Shown here piece by piece: positions 1 to 7,435 of a DNA stretch of 15,657 nt. Origin of the DNA: Maritalea sp047634455 (GTDB lineage Bacteria > Pseudomonadota > Alphaproteobacteria > Rhizobiales > Devosiaceae); assembly GCF_047634455.1 (NCBI RefSeq), contig NZ_JBLIAI010000062.1, forward strand, positions 1-15,657, in the 5' to 3' direction. The position numbers and the translations under genes were made by a program. The notes below the pieces were generated by a model. That model was given only the letters and a program-made list of their open reading frames with translations. It was not told the origin of the DNA and searched no databases. How positions within the stretch are numbered: the first letter of the stretch is position 1; every line of letters starts with the position of its first letter.

Positions 1-169
1 TGAATTGGCGCACCATGTGAACGCTGGTCAAGCGGTGATGAGCAAGATCGCGATGATCGCTCAAACTGCACGCAATGCATCACCGAAATCAAAAGAGGTG
101 CCGCTTAAGGCCAAAGCCGCGCTTGACCATCTTGACCGGTATTCTCGCCATGACGGAGCGGCGGCGTGA
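1..169 (+). CDS. 3' end of a small flagellar-locus protein, possibly FlgN/FlbY-like (5' truncated)
   Basis: An open frame enters from the window edge (first full codon at 2) and ends at TGA 167-169, giving the last 55 residues. The visible part is helical and Ala/Lys-rich, with an Asn-Ala-Gly-Gln segment near its start and a tail ending in Asp-Arg-Tyr-Ser-Arg-His-Asp-Gly and three alanines. I cannot identify it firmly. Alphaproteobacterial FlgN/FlbY export chaperones are short helical proteins that, as I recall, end in a similar Tyr-x-Arg-x-Gly tail and are encoded near flgI and motE, so that family is the best guess. The stop codon overlaps the GTG start of the next gene (GTGA), which indicates one transcript and translational coupling. 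Confidence 0.5.
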   Translation, partial: ELAHHVNAGQAVMSKIAMIAQTARNASPKSKEVPLKAKAALDHLDRYSRHDGAAA

Positions 170-915
170 ATTCAATCCGATTATTGCCGATTGTTATGGT
201 CGCGGCATCGGCGCTGCTGGTGTTTAAGCTATTTGGTTTCATCTCTGGTGATTTGTATGTGTTTGGCAATCGCGAAGCTATTGCCCAGGAAGCTGAGGCT
301 GAAGCCCTTGCTGAGGGGGCAGAGGATGGGGCTGAAGCCAATCCTGTTGTCGAGGCAACAAAGACCATCCTTGATTCTAATCGTCCAGCGGATGCGGTGG
401 CTGTACAACTGGATTCGAAGGGCAATCTTCAGCAACTTAGCGATTCAACAGGTATTGCACTGACTGAGCTAGAGTTTTTAGAACGTTTGGGTGAGCGGCG
501 AAAAGAATTGGACGAACGCGAGAGCCAGCTGGCCGTGCAAGAAGCGATAATTCGGGCCGCCGAAATACGTCTGGAAACGCGCGCAAACGAGTTAAAGCAG
601 ATTGAGGCCCGAATTTCCGCCCTTGTGGACAAAAAAGAAGGCCAAGAAGAAGAGAAATTCAAGGCTTTGGTGGCCACATATGAAAATATGAAAGCCAAAG
701 ATGCTGCCCGCATATTTGACCGTTTGGATATGATTGTTTTGGTGCGCATGGTTGAGCGCATAAATCCACGTAAAATGGCAACGATTATGGCGGCCATGGA
801 CTCTGAAAAAGCCGAGGCTTTGACGATCAACTTGGCCAATCCGAATTTGACTGAGCTTAATCAGCCTGCAAATGGTGGCGGCAATGATGATTTACCGCAG
901 ATTGTTGGGCAATAG
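166..915 (+). CDS. motE: MotE-like flagellar motor protein (membrane anchor, coiled coil, MgtE-N-like domain)
   Basis: The protein has 249 residues. Residues about 5-28 are one hydrophobic segment (signal anchor or uncleaved signal), followed by an acidic Ala/Glu-rich linker (40-60). A charged coiled coil covers about 100-165. The C-terminal helical domain, about 166-225, reads like the MgtE N-terminal/MotE fold (a Met-Lys-Ala-Lys-Asp-Ala-Ala-Arg-Ile helix, then Leu-Val-Arg-Met, then Pro-Arg-Lys-Met-Ala). In Sinorhizobium, MotE is a periplasmic chaperone needed for folding and stability of MotC, a regulator of the MotA/MotB stator. The start is GTG 166, with GGAG at 155-158 seven bases upstream, overlapping the preceding stop. 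The family call is fairly safe. The exact MotE role is inferred from flagellar context, because related MgtE-N proteins in other alphaproteobacteria are annotated only as flagellar or hypothetical. Confidence 0.8.
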   Translation: MNSIRLLPIVMVAASALLVFKLFGFISGDLYVFGNREAIAQEAEAEALAEGAEDGAEANPVVEATKTILDSNRPADAVAVQLDSKGNLQQLSDSTGIALTELEFLERLGERRKELDERESQLAVQEAIIRAAEIRLETRANELKQIEARISALVDKKEGQEEEKFKALVATYENMKAKDAARIFDRLDMIVLVRMVERINPRKMATIMAAMDSEKAEALTINLANPNLTELNQPANGGGNDDLPQIVGQ

Positions 916-950
916 GTTACGGAAAAGTAAGACGCCGTTAAGCCTACCGC

Positions 951-956
951 TATAAT
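951..956 (+). promoter_or_regulatory. Possible -10 hexamer before the large exported-protein gene
   Basis: A perfect TATAAT lies 37 bases before ATG 993. No good -35 (TTGACA-like) is visible at the usual distance upstream. If it is used, transcription would begin around 962-965, so the more upstream TTG codon at 957 could not serve as start, which favours ATG 993. It could equally be chance in an AT-rich gap. Confidence 0.25.
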
Positions 957-992
957 TTGGTTGGAGTGAAAAGTCGGAGCCCATTGCGGTTG

Positions 993-3900
993 ATGATCGT
1001 TAAACACGAGCCAAAAAATGCTGATCTGCGTTTTGTCGTTTTCCATTTATGGATAGCGATGATGTGCATTTTTGCGTTTGCAGGCAGCGCGTATGCCCAA
1101 ACTACTGAGCTGGTTGAACGCGTGGAGTTGATTGCGCAGGGTCAAACGGGTTTCGGTCGAATGATCATCCGGTTCAAAGATCGGCTGAATTTGCCGTCCT
1201 ATACGCTTAATATCCAGAGCGGTGTTTTGTCGCTAGAGTTTTCCAAAGCAATTGAAATCAATCTGCCAGATGTGACTGAGCATTTGGGCGACTATATTGC
1301 CGTTGGTCGGCTGGATCCGGACCGTAAGGGACTGAGATTTGGCTTGAAGCGCGAATATAGGATCAACAAAATTGAAGCCGGCGAGCGGTTGATTATTGAC
1401 ATCATCCCAACTGATTGGACGGGGTTAGACCCAGCTTTGCCTGAGGAGGTCGTGAAAGAACTTGCGTTGCGGGCAGAGCAGGCCGCCTTGTTGGCGGAAC
1501 GCCGCCGAAAAGCAAAAATTGCCCGTGAATCCAAACCTGAGATGGAAATCAGGTTGGGGCGACACCCCACGTTCTCTCGACTTGTTTTTGATTGGTCGAT
1601 GGAGACGGAGGCCGAATTCAGTGTTGAAGATCGCGTCGCCTCTTTGAGGTTTGAATGGCCGGTTGACGTAGATCTGTACAAAATCAATTCAGATCTCCCC
1701 CCTGAAATTCTGAGCGTGACAAAATCGGTTTCTGATGATGGGCTGTTGCTGATGTTTGAGTTGGCCGAAGAAGTAGACCCTCGGTTTTTCAACGAACAAA
1801 AACGTCGTTACACGCTTGATTTAGATTTCTCCAACAATGAAAGCATTAGTGTGCCGCTTTCCGATCTTGTTGAAGGGAATATTCCACAAGATCTGGAACT
1901 CACCGTGGAAGAGGAAGAAAAAACGCCCGCGGTTATCATGCAAGAGAACAAGTTAGCGCGCGGACCAACCTTTTCACGACAAACGTCAATCACCCCTTTT
2001 ATCAATAGAATAGGTGCCACTGTACGTCTGGTTTTTCCGTTTGAACAAGATACCCCTGCCGCTGTGTACAAACGCGGTGGTTCTGTTTGGTTGGTTTTTG
2101 ACACCCATGTGACCATTGAGAAGCCCGCAGATATGGACATGATGGGTGGCATTGCTGAAGATATTGAAGTTGATAGTGCCGGCGAAACGCAGATTGTTCG
2201 ATTGAATATGAATGCAGATCGGTTGGCCACGCTCGGGTCTGAGGGCCGTTCCTGGGTGCTTTCGCTGGGCGACATTCTCATTTCGCCGACTGAGCCAATG
2301 GTGCTGAGCCAAGACACTACGTCAACGGGTCGTGTGCGTGTCACGGCTGATTTGCAAAGACCAGCGCGGGTGCACCAGATCAGGGACCCAAATGTGGGTG
2401 ACATGCTGTATGTCGTTACGGCATATCCGCCATCGCGCGCAGTTGTGCGGGATTTGGAATATGTTGACTTTCGAGCGCTGAAAGCCGTTCACGGGTTTGT
2501 GGTGAAACCCTTTGGCGATCAGCTAAGCGTCACTATTGAAGGTAGTCAGGTCATTATTGATTCGACTGACGGCCTGGTCCTGTCTGATGGTGCTGAACGC
2601 CGCACGGACCAAACGGAAAAAGACAAAGAGAGCCGTTTGGGTTTCCTCGATCTATCCAGTTTTAACGTTGGCAATCCGCAAGATTTTAGGGGAAAACTCG
2701 AGGAGATATCTAACCGGTTAACGCAGGTCGATGGCCCGACATTGGAGGCGACCAGATTAGAGCTTACAAGGCTTTATCTTGGCGCCAACTTGGCGCAGGA
2801 GGCGATCGGCGTGGCCACGGTCATATTGGAAGACACCAAGCGTCCGGTGCTCCAAGACAAGACCAAAATCGCAATTGCTGCTGCGAACGTTTTGGCATAC
2901 CGGCCAAATGATGCGCTGGAATATTTGCTGGATGAAGCAATATCGGAACAAACAGATGCGATTATGTGGCGCACAATTGCGCGGGTACAACGTGCAGAAT
3001 ATGACATGGCGCGTGCCGATGCACTAAGATCGGAAGATGCGGTTTCAAGTTACCCAAGTTGGTTGCAAAATGAATTCTACTTTGCAGCGGCACGGGCGGC
3101 GGTAGAGGAAAACGATTCAAGTCTTGCCGTGCGCTATCTGGATGCAATTGATTTTGCGGCGCTTGATCGGGCAGGGTTGAGCAAGTACGACCTTATTTCT
3201 GGGCGTGTTGATGAAATCGAAGAACGTTATGAAGAAGCGTTAGATACCTATGGCGCGGTCATGAATGCGGACATTCGACCGACGCGTGCTGAGGCGGTTT
3301 ACCGGACATTGGTCATTCTGGAAAAGACCAAAAAAATTGACATCGAGAAAGCAAAGCAAACGCTGGAGCTGCAATCATTGACGTGGCGCGGTGGCTTCCT
3401 TGCTGCAAAAATTCAACACATGATGGGACAATTTCAATTTCGCTCAGGTGACTATCGTGCCGGGTTTGAAACGCTCGCATTGATGGCGGCTGAGAACCAA
3501 GACACGCCAGACGAGACGGCCCTTTACGAAGAAGCAAAGCAGGTGTTTGCGGACCTTTACTTGAATGGCGAGGCGGATCGGTTGGATCCGATTTCGGCAT
3601 TGGCCATATTCTATGACTTCCGCCACTTGGCACCGGTTGGGTCCAAGGGCGATGAAATGATCCGCAACTTGGCACGTCGACTGGTGAAAGTGGATTTGCT
3701 GGAACAAGCCGCCGGGTTGCTTGAATATCAAATCGACAATCGCTTAGAGGGTGTTGCCCGCGCAAAAATCGCCACGGACCTCGCCATTATTCAGATTGCA
3801 AATCGTCGTCCGGACCTGGCCCTGAAAACGCTTTATCGGACGCGGCTTGCGAACCTGGTGCCCACCATTGAGCGCCAGAGACGCATTTTGGAGGCCAGAG

Positions 3901-4358
3901 CGCTGATTGACGCGGGGCGCGATGAATTGGCGGTGGATATATTGCGCGGCCTAGAGGGACGCGATGCCGCCTTGTTGGAAGTTGATGCACATTGGTCGGG
4001 CAGACGTTACCGGGAAGCTGGCGAAATGCTGGAACGGATATATTCTGACGGTCTGCCCGAAGGTGCACTATCGATCACGGTGCGCAATCATTTGGTTAAG
4101 GCTGCGGTTGCCTATACTTTGGCAAGCGATGAAATTGGTCTGACGCGGCTGCGCGCCAAATATTCCGGCCGGATGGCTGGAACACCAGAATGGCCGGTTT
4201 TTGAATTTGTGACGAGCAAAACGGCATACGGCACAGTTGAGTTTAGGAAACTGGCGAGACAGATCGCCGATGTTGACTCATTGAATTCGTTCCTGAATGC
4301 CTACAAAACGCAATATGTTGAAAGCGGTGCGATTGCGCCGCAGCCGGACGTGCTTTAG
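993..4358 (+). CDS. Large exported protein with repeated AMIN-like beta segments and TPR-like C-terminal half
   Basis: From ATG 993 the product has 1121 residues. A signal peptide covers 1-35: basic n-region, hydrophobic stretch at about 14-30, and Ala-Tyr-Ala before a Gln at the cleavage site. The frame stays open back to TTG 957, but that would put 12 extra residues before the signal peptide. Four beta-rich stretches follow at about 38-138, 185-280, 335-430 and 447-533. Each alternates short hydrophobic strands with Arg/Phe, resembling AMIN domains that bind cell wall or secretins. A charged linker at about 158-183 separates the first two. From about 566 to the end the sequence is amphipathic helix pairs with TPR-like spacing (Ala-Leu, Tyr-Glu-Glu-Ala and Leu-x-x-Gly patterns). 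I know of no assigned function. Its place after the MotE-like gene and next to fliP suggests a periplasmic scaffold for flagellar motor, ring or wall passage. That role is inference. Confidence 0.75.
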   Translation: MIVKHEPKNADLRFVVFHLWIAMMCIFAFAGSAYAQTTELVERVELIAQGQTGFGRMIIRFKDRLNLPSYTLNIQSGVLSLEFSKAIEINLPDVTEHLGDYIAVGRLDPDRKGLRFGLKREYRINKIEAGERLIIDIIPTDWTGLDPALPEEVVKELALRAEQAALLAERRRKAKIARESKPEMEIRLGRHPTFSRLVFDWSMETEAEFSVEDRVASLRFEWPVDVDLYKINSDLPPEILSVTKSVSDDGLLLMFELAEEVDPRFFNEQKRRYTLDLDFSNNESISVPLSDLVEGNIPQDLELTVEEEEKTPAVIMQENKLARGPTFSRQTSITPFINRIGATVRLVFPFEQDTPAAVYKRGGSVWLVFDTHVTIEKPADMDMMGGIAEDIEVDSAGETQIVRLNMNADRLATLGSEGRSWVLSLGDILISPTEPMVLSQDTTSTGRVRVTADLQRPARVHQIRDPNVGDMLYVVTAYPPSRAVVRDLEYVDFRALKAVHGFVVKPFGDQLSVTIEGSQVIIDSTDGLVLSDGAERRTDQTEKDKESRLGFLDLSSFNVGNPQDFRGKLEEISNRLTQVDGPTLEATRLELTRLYLGANLAQEAIGVATVILEDTKRPVLQDKTKIAIAAANVLAYRPNDALEYLLDEAISEQTDAIMWRTIARVQRAEYDMARADALRSEDAVSSYPSWLQNEFYFAAARAAVEENDSSLAVRYLDAIDFAALDRAGLSKYDLISGRVDEIEERYEEALDTYGAVMNADIRPTRAEAVYRTLVILEKTKKIDIEKAKQTLELQSLTWRGGFLAAKIQHMMGQFQFRSGDYRAGFETLALMAAENQDTPDETALYEEAKQVFADLYLNGEADRLDPISALAIFYDFRHLAPVGSKGDEMIRNLARRLVKVDLLEQAAGLLEYQIDNRLEGVARAKIATDLAIIQIANRRPDLALKTLYRTRLANLVPTIERQRRILEARALIDAGRDELAVDILRGLEGRDAALLEVDAHWSGRRYREAGEMLERIYSDGLPEGALSITVRNHLVKAAVAYTLASDEIGLTRLRAKYSGRMAGTPEWPVFEFVTSKTAYGTVEFRKLARQIADVDSLNSFLNAYKTQYVESGAIAPQPDVL

Positions 4359-4382
4359 CGCTTTTATTGGATATAATGGAGT

Positions 4383-5126
4383 TTACCCAAAACTTCGAAT
4401 TAGCGATCCTGCGACAAGATTCCAGCCATCAACCAGCACAAAGAAAATCAGCTTAAACGGTAGCGATATTACAATTGGTGGCAGCATCAACATACCCATG
4501 GACATCAGGACAGAAGAGACAACCATGTCGATGACAATAAATGGTACGAATAATAAGAACCCGATTTCAAACGCGCGGCGCAGTTCGGAGATCATAAAAG
4601 CTGGGACCAAAATTGTGAGCGCTAAGTCTTCAGGGTTTTCTGGAATCTCGGCTTCAGTTAGATCAAGGAACAACTGAACGTCTTTGTCGCGCACATGTTG
4701 CCGCATGAATTCATGCAAAGGCGCCGCTGCAAGCGGCAGCGCTTCCTCGATCTGCAGCTCTCCGCTGACAAGTGGGGCGATGCCCTCGTCATAAGAACGT
4801 TGCAATGTCGGGGCCATCACAAAGGCCGTTAGAAAAAGCGCCAGTGAGATCATCACCGAGTTTGGTGGGGCTGTTTGCAGGCCGATTGCGGTGCGAAGTA
4901 AAGACAGCACAACAACGATGCGCGTGAACGATGTCACCATCACCAAAATCGAAGGTGCAAGCGAAAGCACCGTGATAATTGCGACCAGTTGAACCGCGCG
5001 CTCGGTCAGCGTTGTTTGATCACCAAAATCAACAGATATATCTTGTGCAAGGGCCGGAAATGCAATGAGAGACCCAACAAACATGACGCCAAAACAGACG
5101 CCAGAAAGTTTTAGGCAACGCCACAA
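4383..5126 (-). CDS. fliP: FliP, flagellar type III export gate protein
   Basis: FliP forms the core of the export gate with FliQ and FliR in the inner membrane at the basal body. Both hallmark regions are clear: the Arg-Ile-Val-Val-Val-Leu-Ser-Leu-Leu-Arg helix with Gly-Leu-Gln-x-x-Pro-Pro-Asn, and the Leu-Val-Pro-Ala-Phe-Met-Ile-Ser-Glu-Leu stretch with the Pro-Phe-Ile-Val-Ile-Asp-Met-Val helix near the C terminus. I chose TTG 5126 as start. It gives 247 residues, the usual FliP length, with a normal cleavable signal peptide ending Ala-Leu-Ala before Gln-Asp. The frame is open to ATG 5237 or ATG 5228 (284 or 281 residues), but those starts lie inside fliO and place about 37 polar, basic residues before the signal peptide. 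No strong ribosome binding site precedes TTG 5126, so coupling to fliO is possible. Identity is certain; the start is not. Confidence 0.93.
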   Translation of the reverse strand: MWRCLKLSGVCFGVMFVGSLIAFPALAQDISVDFGDQTTLTERAVQLVAIITVLSLAPSILVMVTSFTRIVVVLSLLRTAIGLQTAPPNSVMISLALFLTAFVMAPTLQRSYDEGIAPLVSGELQIEEALPLAAAPLHEFMRQHVRDKDVQLFLDLTEAEIPENPEDLALTILVPAFMISELRRAFEIGFLLFVPFIVIDMVVSSVLMSMGMLMLPPIVISLPFKLIFFVLVDGWNLVAGSLIRSFG

Positions 5127-5160
5127 TGTTGCTTGAATAAATGCTTTGTCGAGCGTGCCG

Positions 5161-5964
5161 CTATTTGCTGTTCGCTGGCTTTCGTCCGCGCTCTTTAGAC
5201 GTGTCCGTTTTGTCGTCCTTATCAACATCTGCTCCATGCGCCGCTTCTATTTTGGGCGCTTCCTGAGCAGTCAATTTATCTGAGTCGTTGGATTGTTCGT
5301 CGTTATTTTGATCTAACTCGCTTCTATCCACGCCTTTGTGACGGGTGACCGGTCGCAAAATCCCCGGGTAGCGTAGTGAAGACGCCGTGGAGTCCGGTTT
5401 TGATTTCCCCAATTCGCGCAATTTCTCAATTGCTGTAACATTGGTTGCTGGCTCATCTGCTGTCGGCGATGGCGTGTTTGGCACGATGCGTGGGGCAGGG
5501 CGAGCAAAGGAAGTTGTGCCCATATTTGCCGGCTGTGCCGAAATTGGTTGTTTTGGTGCAGGTACTGTGGGCTCATTCACAATCGGTTCGACCTTTGGTT
5601 CAGCTTTAGCTGTCACCGTTTGGCTTGGCGCTTGGTTGGAGCGTTTAACTGGGGATTTTTGGGTCACGGATTCTTGGGGATCAATGCCGGTTTCGATCAC
5701 CACGTCGGTGGGACCGCCAATCATGATCAAATGCTCCAAATTATCGCGTCGAATGATCACCAATTGTCTCTTGTTGTCGACCGTTGCCGTGCTGACGACA
5801 CCCAACCGTTTCATGCGATTGCCCAAGCCGTTTCGGCTTGCATTGAACGCAAATTTGAGCAACCAAACCACGAGGATGATGGCGACAATAGTAATCGCGA
5901 GGCCACCTGCAAGAATCCAGATATTGCTGTCTATATTGCCAAAAAGATCGCTGATAAAGCCCAT
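5161..5964 (-). CDS. fliO: FliO-like flagellar export gate assembly protein with long disordered tail
   Basis: FliO helps assemble the FliP ring in the inner membrane. The 267-residue product has one transmembrane helix at about 14-40. A FliO-type domain follows at about 50-93: Arg-Leu-Gly-Val-Val, then Lys-Arg-Gln-Leu-Val-Ile-Ile-Arg-Arg-Asp, then His-Leu-Ile-Met-Ile-Gly-Gly, the usual cytoplasmic SH3-like strand pattern. Residues about 95-267 are Pro/Thr/Ala-rich, becoming very charged (Asp, Glu, Lys) at the end, and look disordered. The family is usually roughly 100-150 residues, so the tail is unusually long. The gene lies directly upstream of fliP on the same strand, with the stop (TAG at 5163-5161) 34 bases before the preferred fliP start. 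It starts at ATG 5964, preceded by a weak purine-rich site. The divergent plus-strand operon starts 212 bases away. Confidence 0.85.
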   Translation of the reverse strand: MGFISDLFGNIDSNIWILAGGLAITIVAIILVVWLLKFAFNASRNGLGNRMKRLGVVSTATVDNKRQLVIIRRDNLEHLIMIGGPTDVVIETGIDPQESVTQKSPVKRSNQAPSQTVTAKAEPKVEPIVNEPTVPAPKQPISAQPANMGTTSFARPAPRIVPNTPSPTADEPATNVTAIEKLRELGKSKPDSTASSLRYPGILRPVTRHKGVDRSELDQNNDEQSNDSDKLTAQEAPKIEAAHGADVDKDDKTDTSKERGRKPANSK

Positions 5965-6022
5965 TATTTCGCCCGTTTCCCCGTTGATGCCCGTCCGCGC
6001 ACCGCGATTGCAGCACCGGATG

Positions 6023-6039
6023 TGGGAAATTTATTCCCA
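6023..6039. repeat. Inverted repeat in the fliO-flgB divergent region
   Basis: TGGGAA and TTCCCA are perfect inverted arms around a 5-base AT spacer. The element lies 59 bases upstream of the fliO start on its strand and 137 bases upstream of flgB. It could be an operator for a dimeric regulator of either direction, or a leader hairpin for fliO. No known regulator is recognised. Confidence 0.35.
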
Positions 6040-6092
6040 TGAACTCAGCTATACAAGCAATTAGGGCAAGGGCAAGGCCGAAAAATGCGTAA

Positions 6093-6104
6093 ATATTGCA
6101 ATAT
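6093..6104. repeat. Perfect 12-bp palindrome ATATTGCAATAT upstream of flgB
   Basis: A 12-base perfect palindrome lies 12 bases before the CtrA box. Its GCAATAT half recurs at 6141-6147 between the CtrA box and flgB. The position just upstream of an activator site would suit a second regulator or IHF-like architecture, but the motif itself is unassigned. Confidence 0.35.
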
Positions 6105-6115
6105 GGGAGATATCG

Positions 6116-6130
6116 TTAATGCGGCGTTAA
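6116..6130 (+). promoter_or_regulatory. CtrA binding box (TTAA-N7-TTAA) in the flgB operon promoter
   Basis: TTAA at 6116-6119, exactly seven bases, then TTAA at 6127-6130 followed by C. This matches the full CtrA consensus (TTAA-N7-TTAA with the preferred trailing C) known from Caulobacter and rhizobia. It sits 45 bases upstream of the flgB ATG, so the second half can overlap a -35 position, as in CtrA-activated class II flagellar promoters. The upstream kinase CckA is encoded in the same window. The motif match is seen directly; binding is inferred. Confidence 0.75.
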
Positions 6131-6175
6131 CTAAATGGGCGGCAATATCTGCCTAGTAGAAGTGGAGGCCCATTT

Positions 6176-6580
6176 ATGTCGATTTCAGATTTGCCTTTGT
6201 TCCAAGCTCTTGGCCAAAAAATGAAGTGGCACCAGACACGCCAATCATTGCTGGCCGAGAATGTTGCGAACGCAGAAACGCCTGGCTATCGCGGACGTGA
6301 TCTTAAGGCATATTCTTTTTCCGACCAAATGAGTGCGTTAAAGATGTCAAACGTGTCTACGCGCTCAACCGACGCACAACATTTCAGTGTAACCGGGCAG
6401 GGAGCTGACCAGTTTGGCGTTCAAAAAATGAACAGCTTTGAAATTACGCCGGAAGGCAATCAGGTCGTCTTGGAAGACGAAATGATGAAAGTGTCTGGGA
6501 ATCAACTGGATTACCAAGCTGTGACCACACTTTATACGCGTTCGATCAAATTGATTAGAACAGCACTGGGTAAAGCCTAG
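6176..6580 (+). CDS. flgB: FlgB, flagellar basal-body proximal rod protein
   Basis: The 134-residue protein has the conserved N-terminal rod signature at about 25-40 (Leu-Leu-Ala-Glu-Asn-Val-Ala-Asn-Ala-Glu-Thr-Pro-Gly-Tyr-Arg-Gly-Arg-Asp). The C-terminal helix with Tyr-Gln-Ala-Val-Thr-Thr-Leu-Tyr is typical of FlgB. It is a rod subunit exported by the type III gate and assembled in the periplasm just outside the MS ring. Length is normal for the family. The ATG at 6176 is preceded by GGAGG (6164-6168). It is the first gene of a plus-strand run through flhB and lies 45 bases downstream of the CtrA box, so CtrA probably controls the whole run. Confidence 0.96.
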   Translation: MSISDLPLFQALGQKMKWHQTRQSLLAENVANAETPGYRGRDLKAYSFSDQMSALKMSNVSTRSTDAQHFSVTGQGADQFGVQKMNSFEITPEGNQVVLEDEMMKVSGNQLDYQAVTTLYTRSIKLIRTALGKA

Positions 6581-6612
6581 TTTGGTTTCTGGCTGATCAG
6601 TAGGAGTAGATT

Positions 6613-7026
6613 ATGACGGACTTTATGAGTTCATTGAAAATAGCCGCTACGGGATTGCAGGCCCAGTCTGCGCGGATGCGCATCATTGCTGAGAATATGG
6701 CAAATGCTAGTTCGGCAGCGAAGACGTCGGGTGGCGAGCCTTATCGGCGCCGTGTGCCAACTTTTGAGGCCGTATATAATCGCGAACTTCAAGCCAATCA
6801 GGTCGAAATTGGCAAAGTCAGTTACGACATGAGTGATTTTCAAAGCCGCTATGAGCCCGGACACCCGGCTGCTGATGAGCGTGGCTATGTGCTTTACCCG
6901 AATGTGAACACGTTGATCGAAACGATGGATATGCGCGAAGCACAACGTACCTATGAAGCTAATTTGAATGTAATTACGACGTCCCGCCAAATGATGGGCG
7001 GTACGTTGGATATTTTGCGTGGGTAG
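6613..7026 (+). CDS. flgC: FlgC, flagellar basal-body proximal rod protein
   Basis: The 137-residue protein has the rod-family N-terminal motif at about 11-34 (Ala-Thr-Gly-Leu-Gln-Ala-Gln-Ser, then Ile-Ala-Glu-Asn-Met-Ala-Asn-Ala-Ser-Ser). The middle contains Pro-Tyr-Arg-Arg-Arg, and the C-terminal FlgC block reads Gly-Tyr-Val-Leu-Tyr-Pro-Asn-Val-Asn, then Met-Asp-Met-Arg-Glu-Ala-Gln-Arg-Thr-Tyr-Glu-Ala-Asn. Together these are diagnostic of FlgC, the rod subunit next to FlgB. The start at 6613 follows a good AGGAG site at 6602-6606. It lies 32 bases after flgB in the same operon and length is standard. Confidence 0.97.
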   Translation: MTDFMSSLKIAATGLQAQSARMRIIAENMANASSAAKTSGGEPYRRRVPTFEAVYNRELQANQVEIGKVSYDMSDFQSRYEPGHPAADERGYVLYPNVNTLIETMDMREAQRTYEANLNVITTSRQMMGGTLDILRG

Positions 7027-7108
7027 CACGCGTTAACGGAGAGCCAATTGCTGCACGCCTGTTGGGGAACAGAACTGTGGTAAGGCAAAAGTGAAGTTGG
7101 GGAATGAA

Positions 7109-7435
7109 ATGAGCGTACCGTTTTCTGCGGCATCGAATGCCTATGCGAGTGCAACCAAACTTGTTGATCAGGCCTCCAAAGCAGCGCCAGGCGGAGCCGT
7201 CGGAGAATTGGGCGCTGTCCCTGATTTCGGCAAGTTGGTTGCCGAATCTATTGGTTCGGTTGTTGAAAGTGGGCGTCAAGCAGACAAGACGGCGTTAGAT
7301 CTTGTTGATGGAAAGTCTAACGTGGTTGATATGGTGACTGCAATTTCGGAAACTGAAATTGCGCTCCAAACTATGGTAACGATTCGTGACCGGGTCATCA
7401 GCGCATATGAAGAGATTATGCGGATGCCAATTTAG
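7109..7435 (+). CDS. fliE: FliE, MS ring-rod junction protein
   Basis: The frame is open from GTG 7091, but ATG 7109 is the better start. It has GGGGA at 7099-7103 at proper spacing and gives 108 residues beginning Met-Ser-Val-Pro-Phe, a normal FliE length. The C-terminal half carries the FliE pattern: Asp-Leu-Val-Asp-Gly-Lys, then Asp-Met-Val-Thr-Ala-Ile-Ser-Glu-Thr-Glu-Ile, then Ile-Arg-Asp-Arg-Val-Ile-Ser-Ala-Tyr-Glu-Glu-Ile-Met-Arg-Met-Pro-Ile at the end. FliE links the MS ring and export gate to the rod and is an early export substrate. It follows flgC after 82 bases with no clear promoter, consistent with one operon. Confidence 0.95.
   Translation: MSVPFSAASNAYASATKLVDQASKAAPGGAVGELGAVPDFGKLVAESIGSVVESGRQADKTALDLVDGKSNVVDMVTAISETEIALQTMVTIRDRVISAYEEIMRMPI

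Noticed and set aside
5387..6064. A 225-codon plus-strand open frame antisense to fliO
   Set aside because: It is a shadow of fliO, which has a clear membrane helix, family domain and operon partner. The antisense product has no recognisable pattern and no ribosome binding site.
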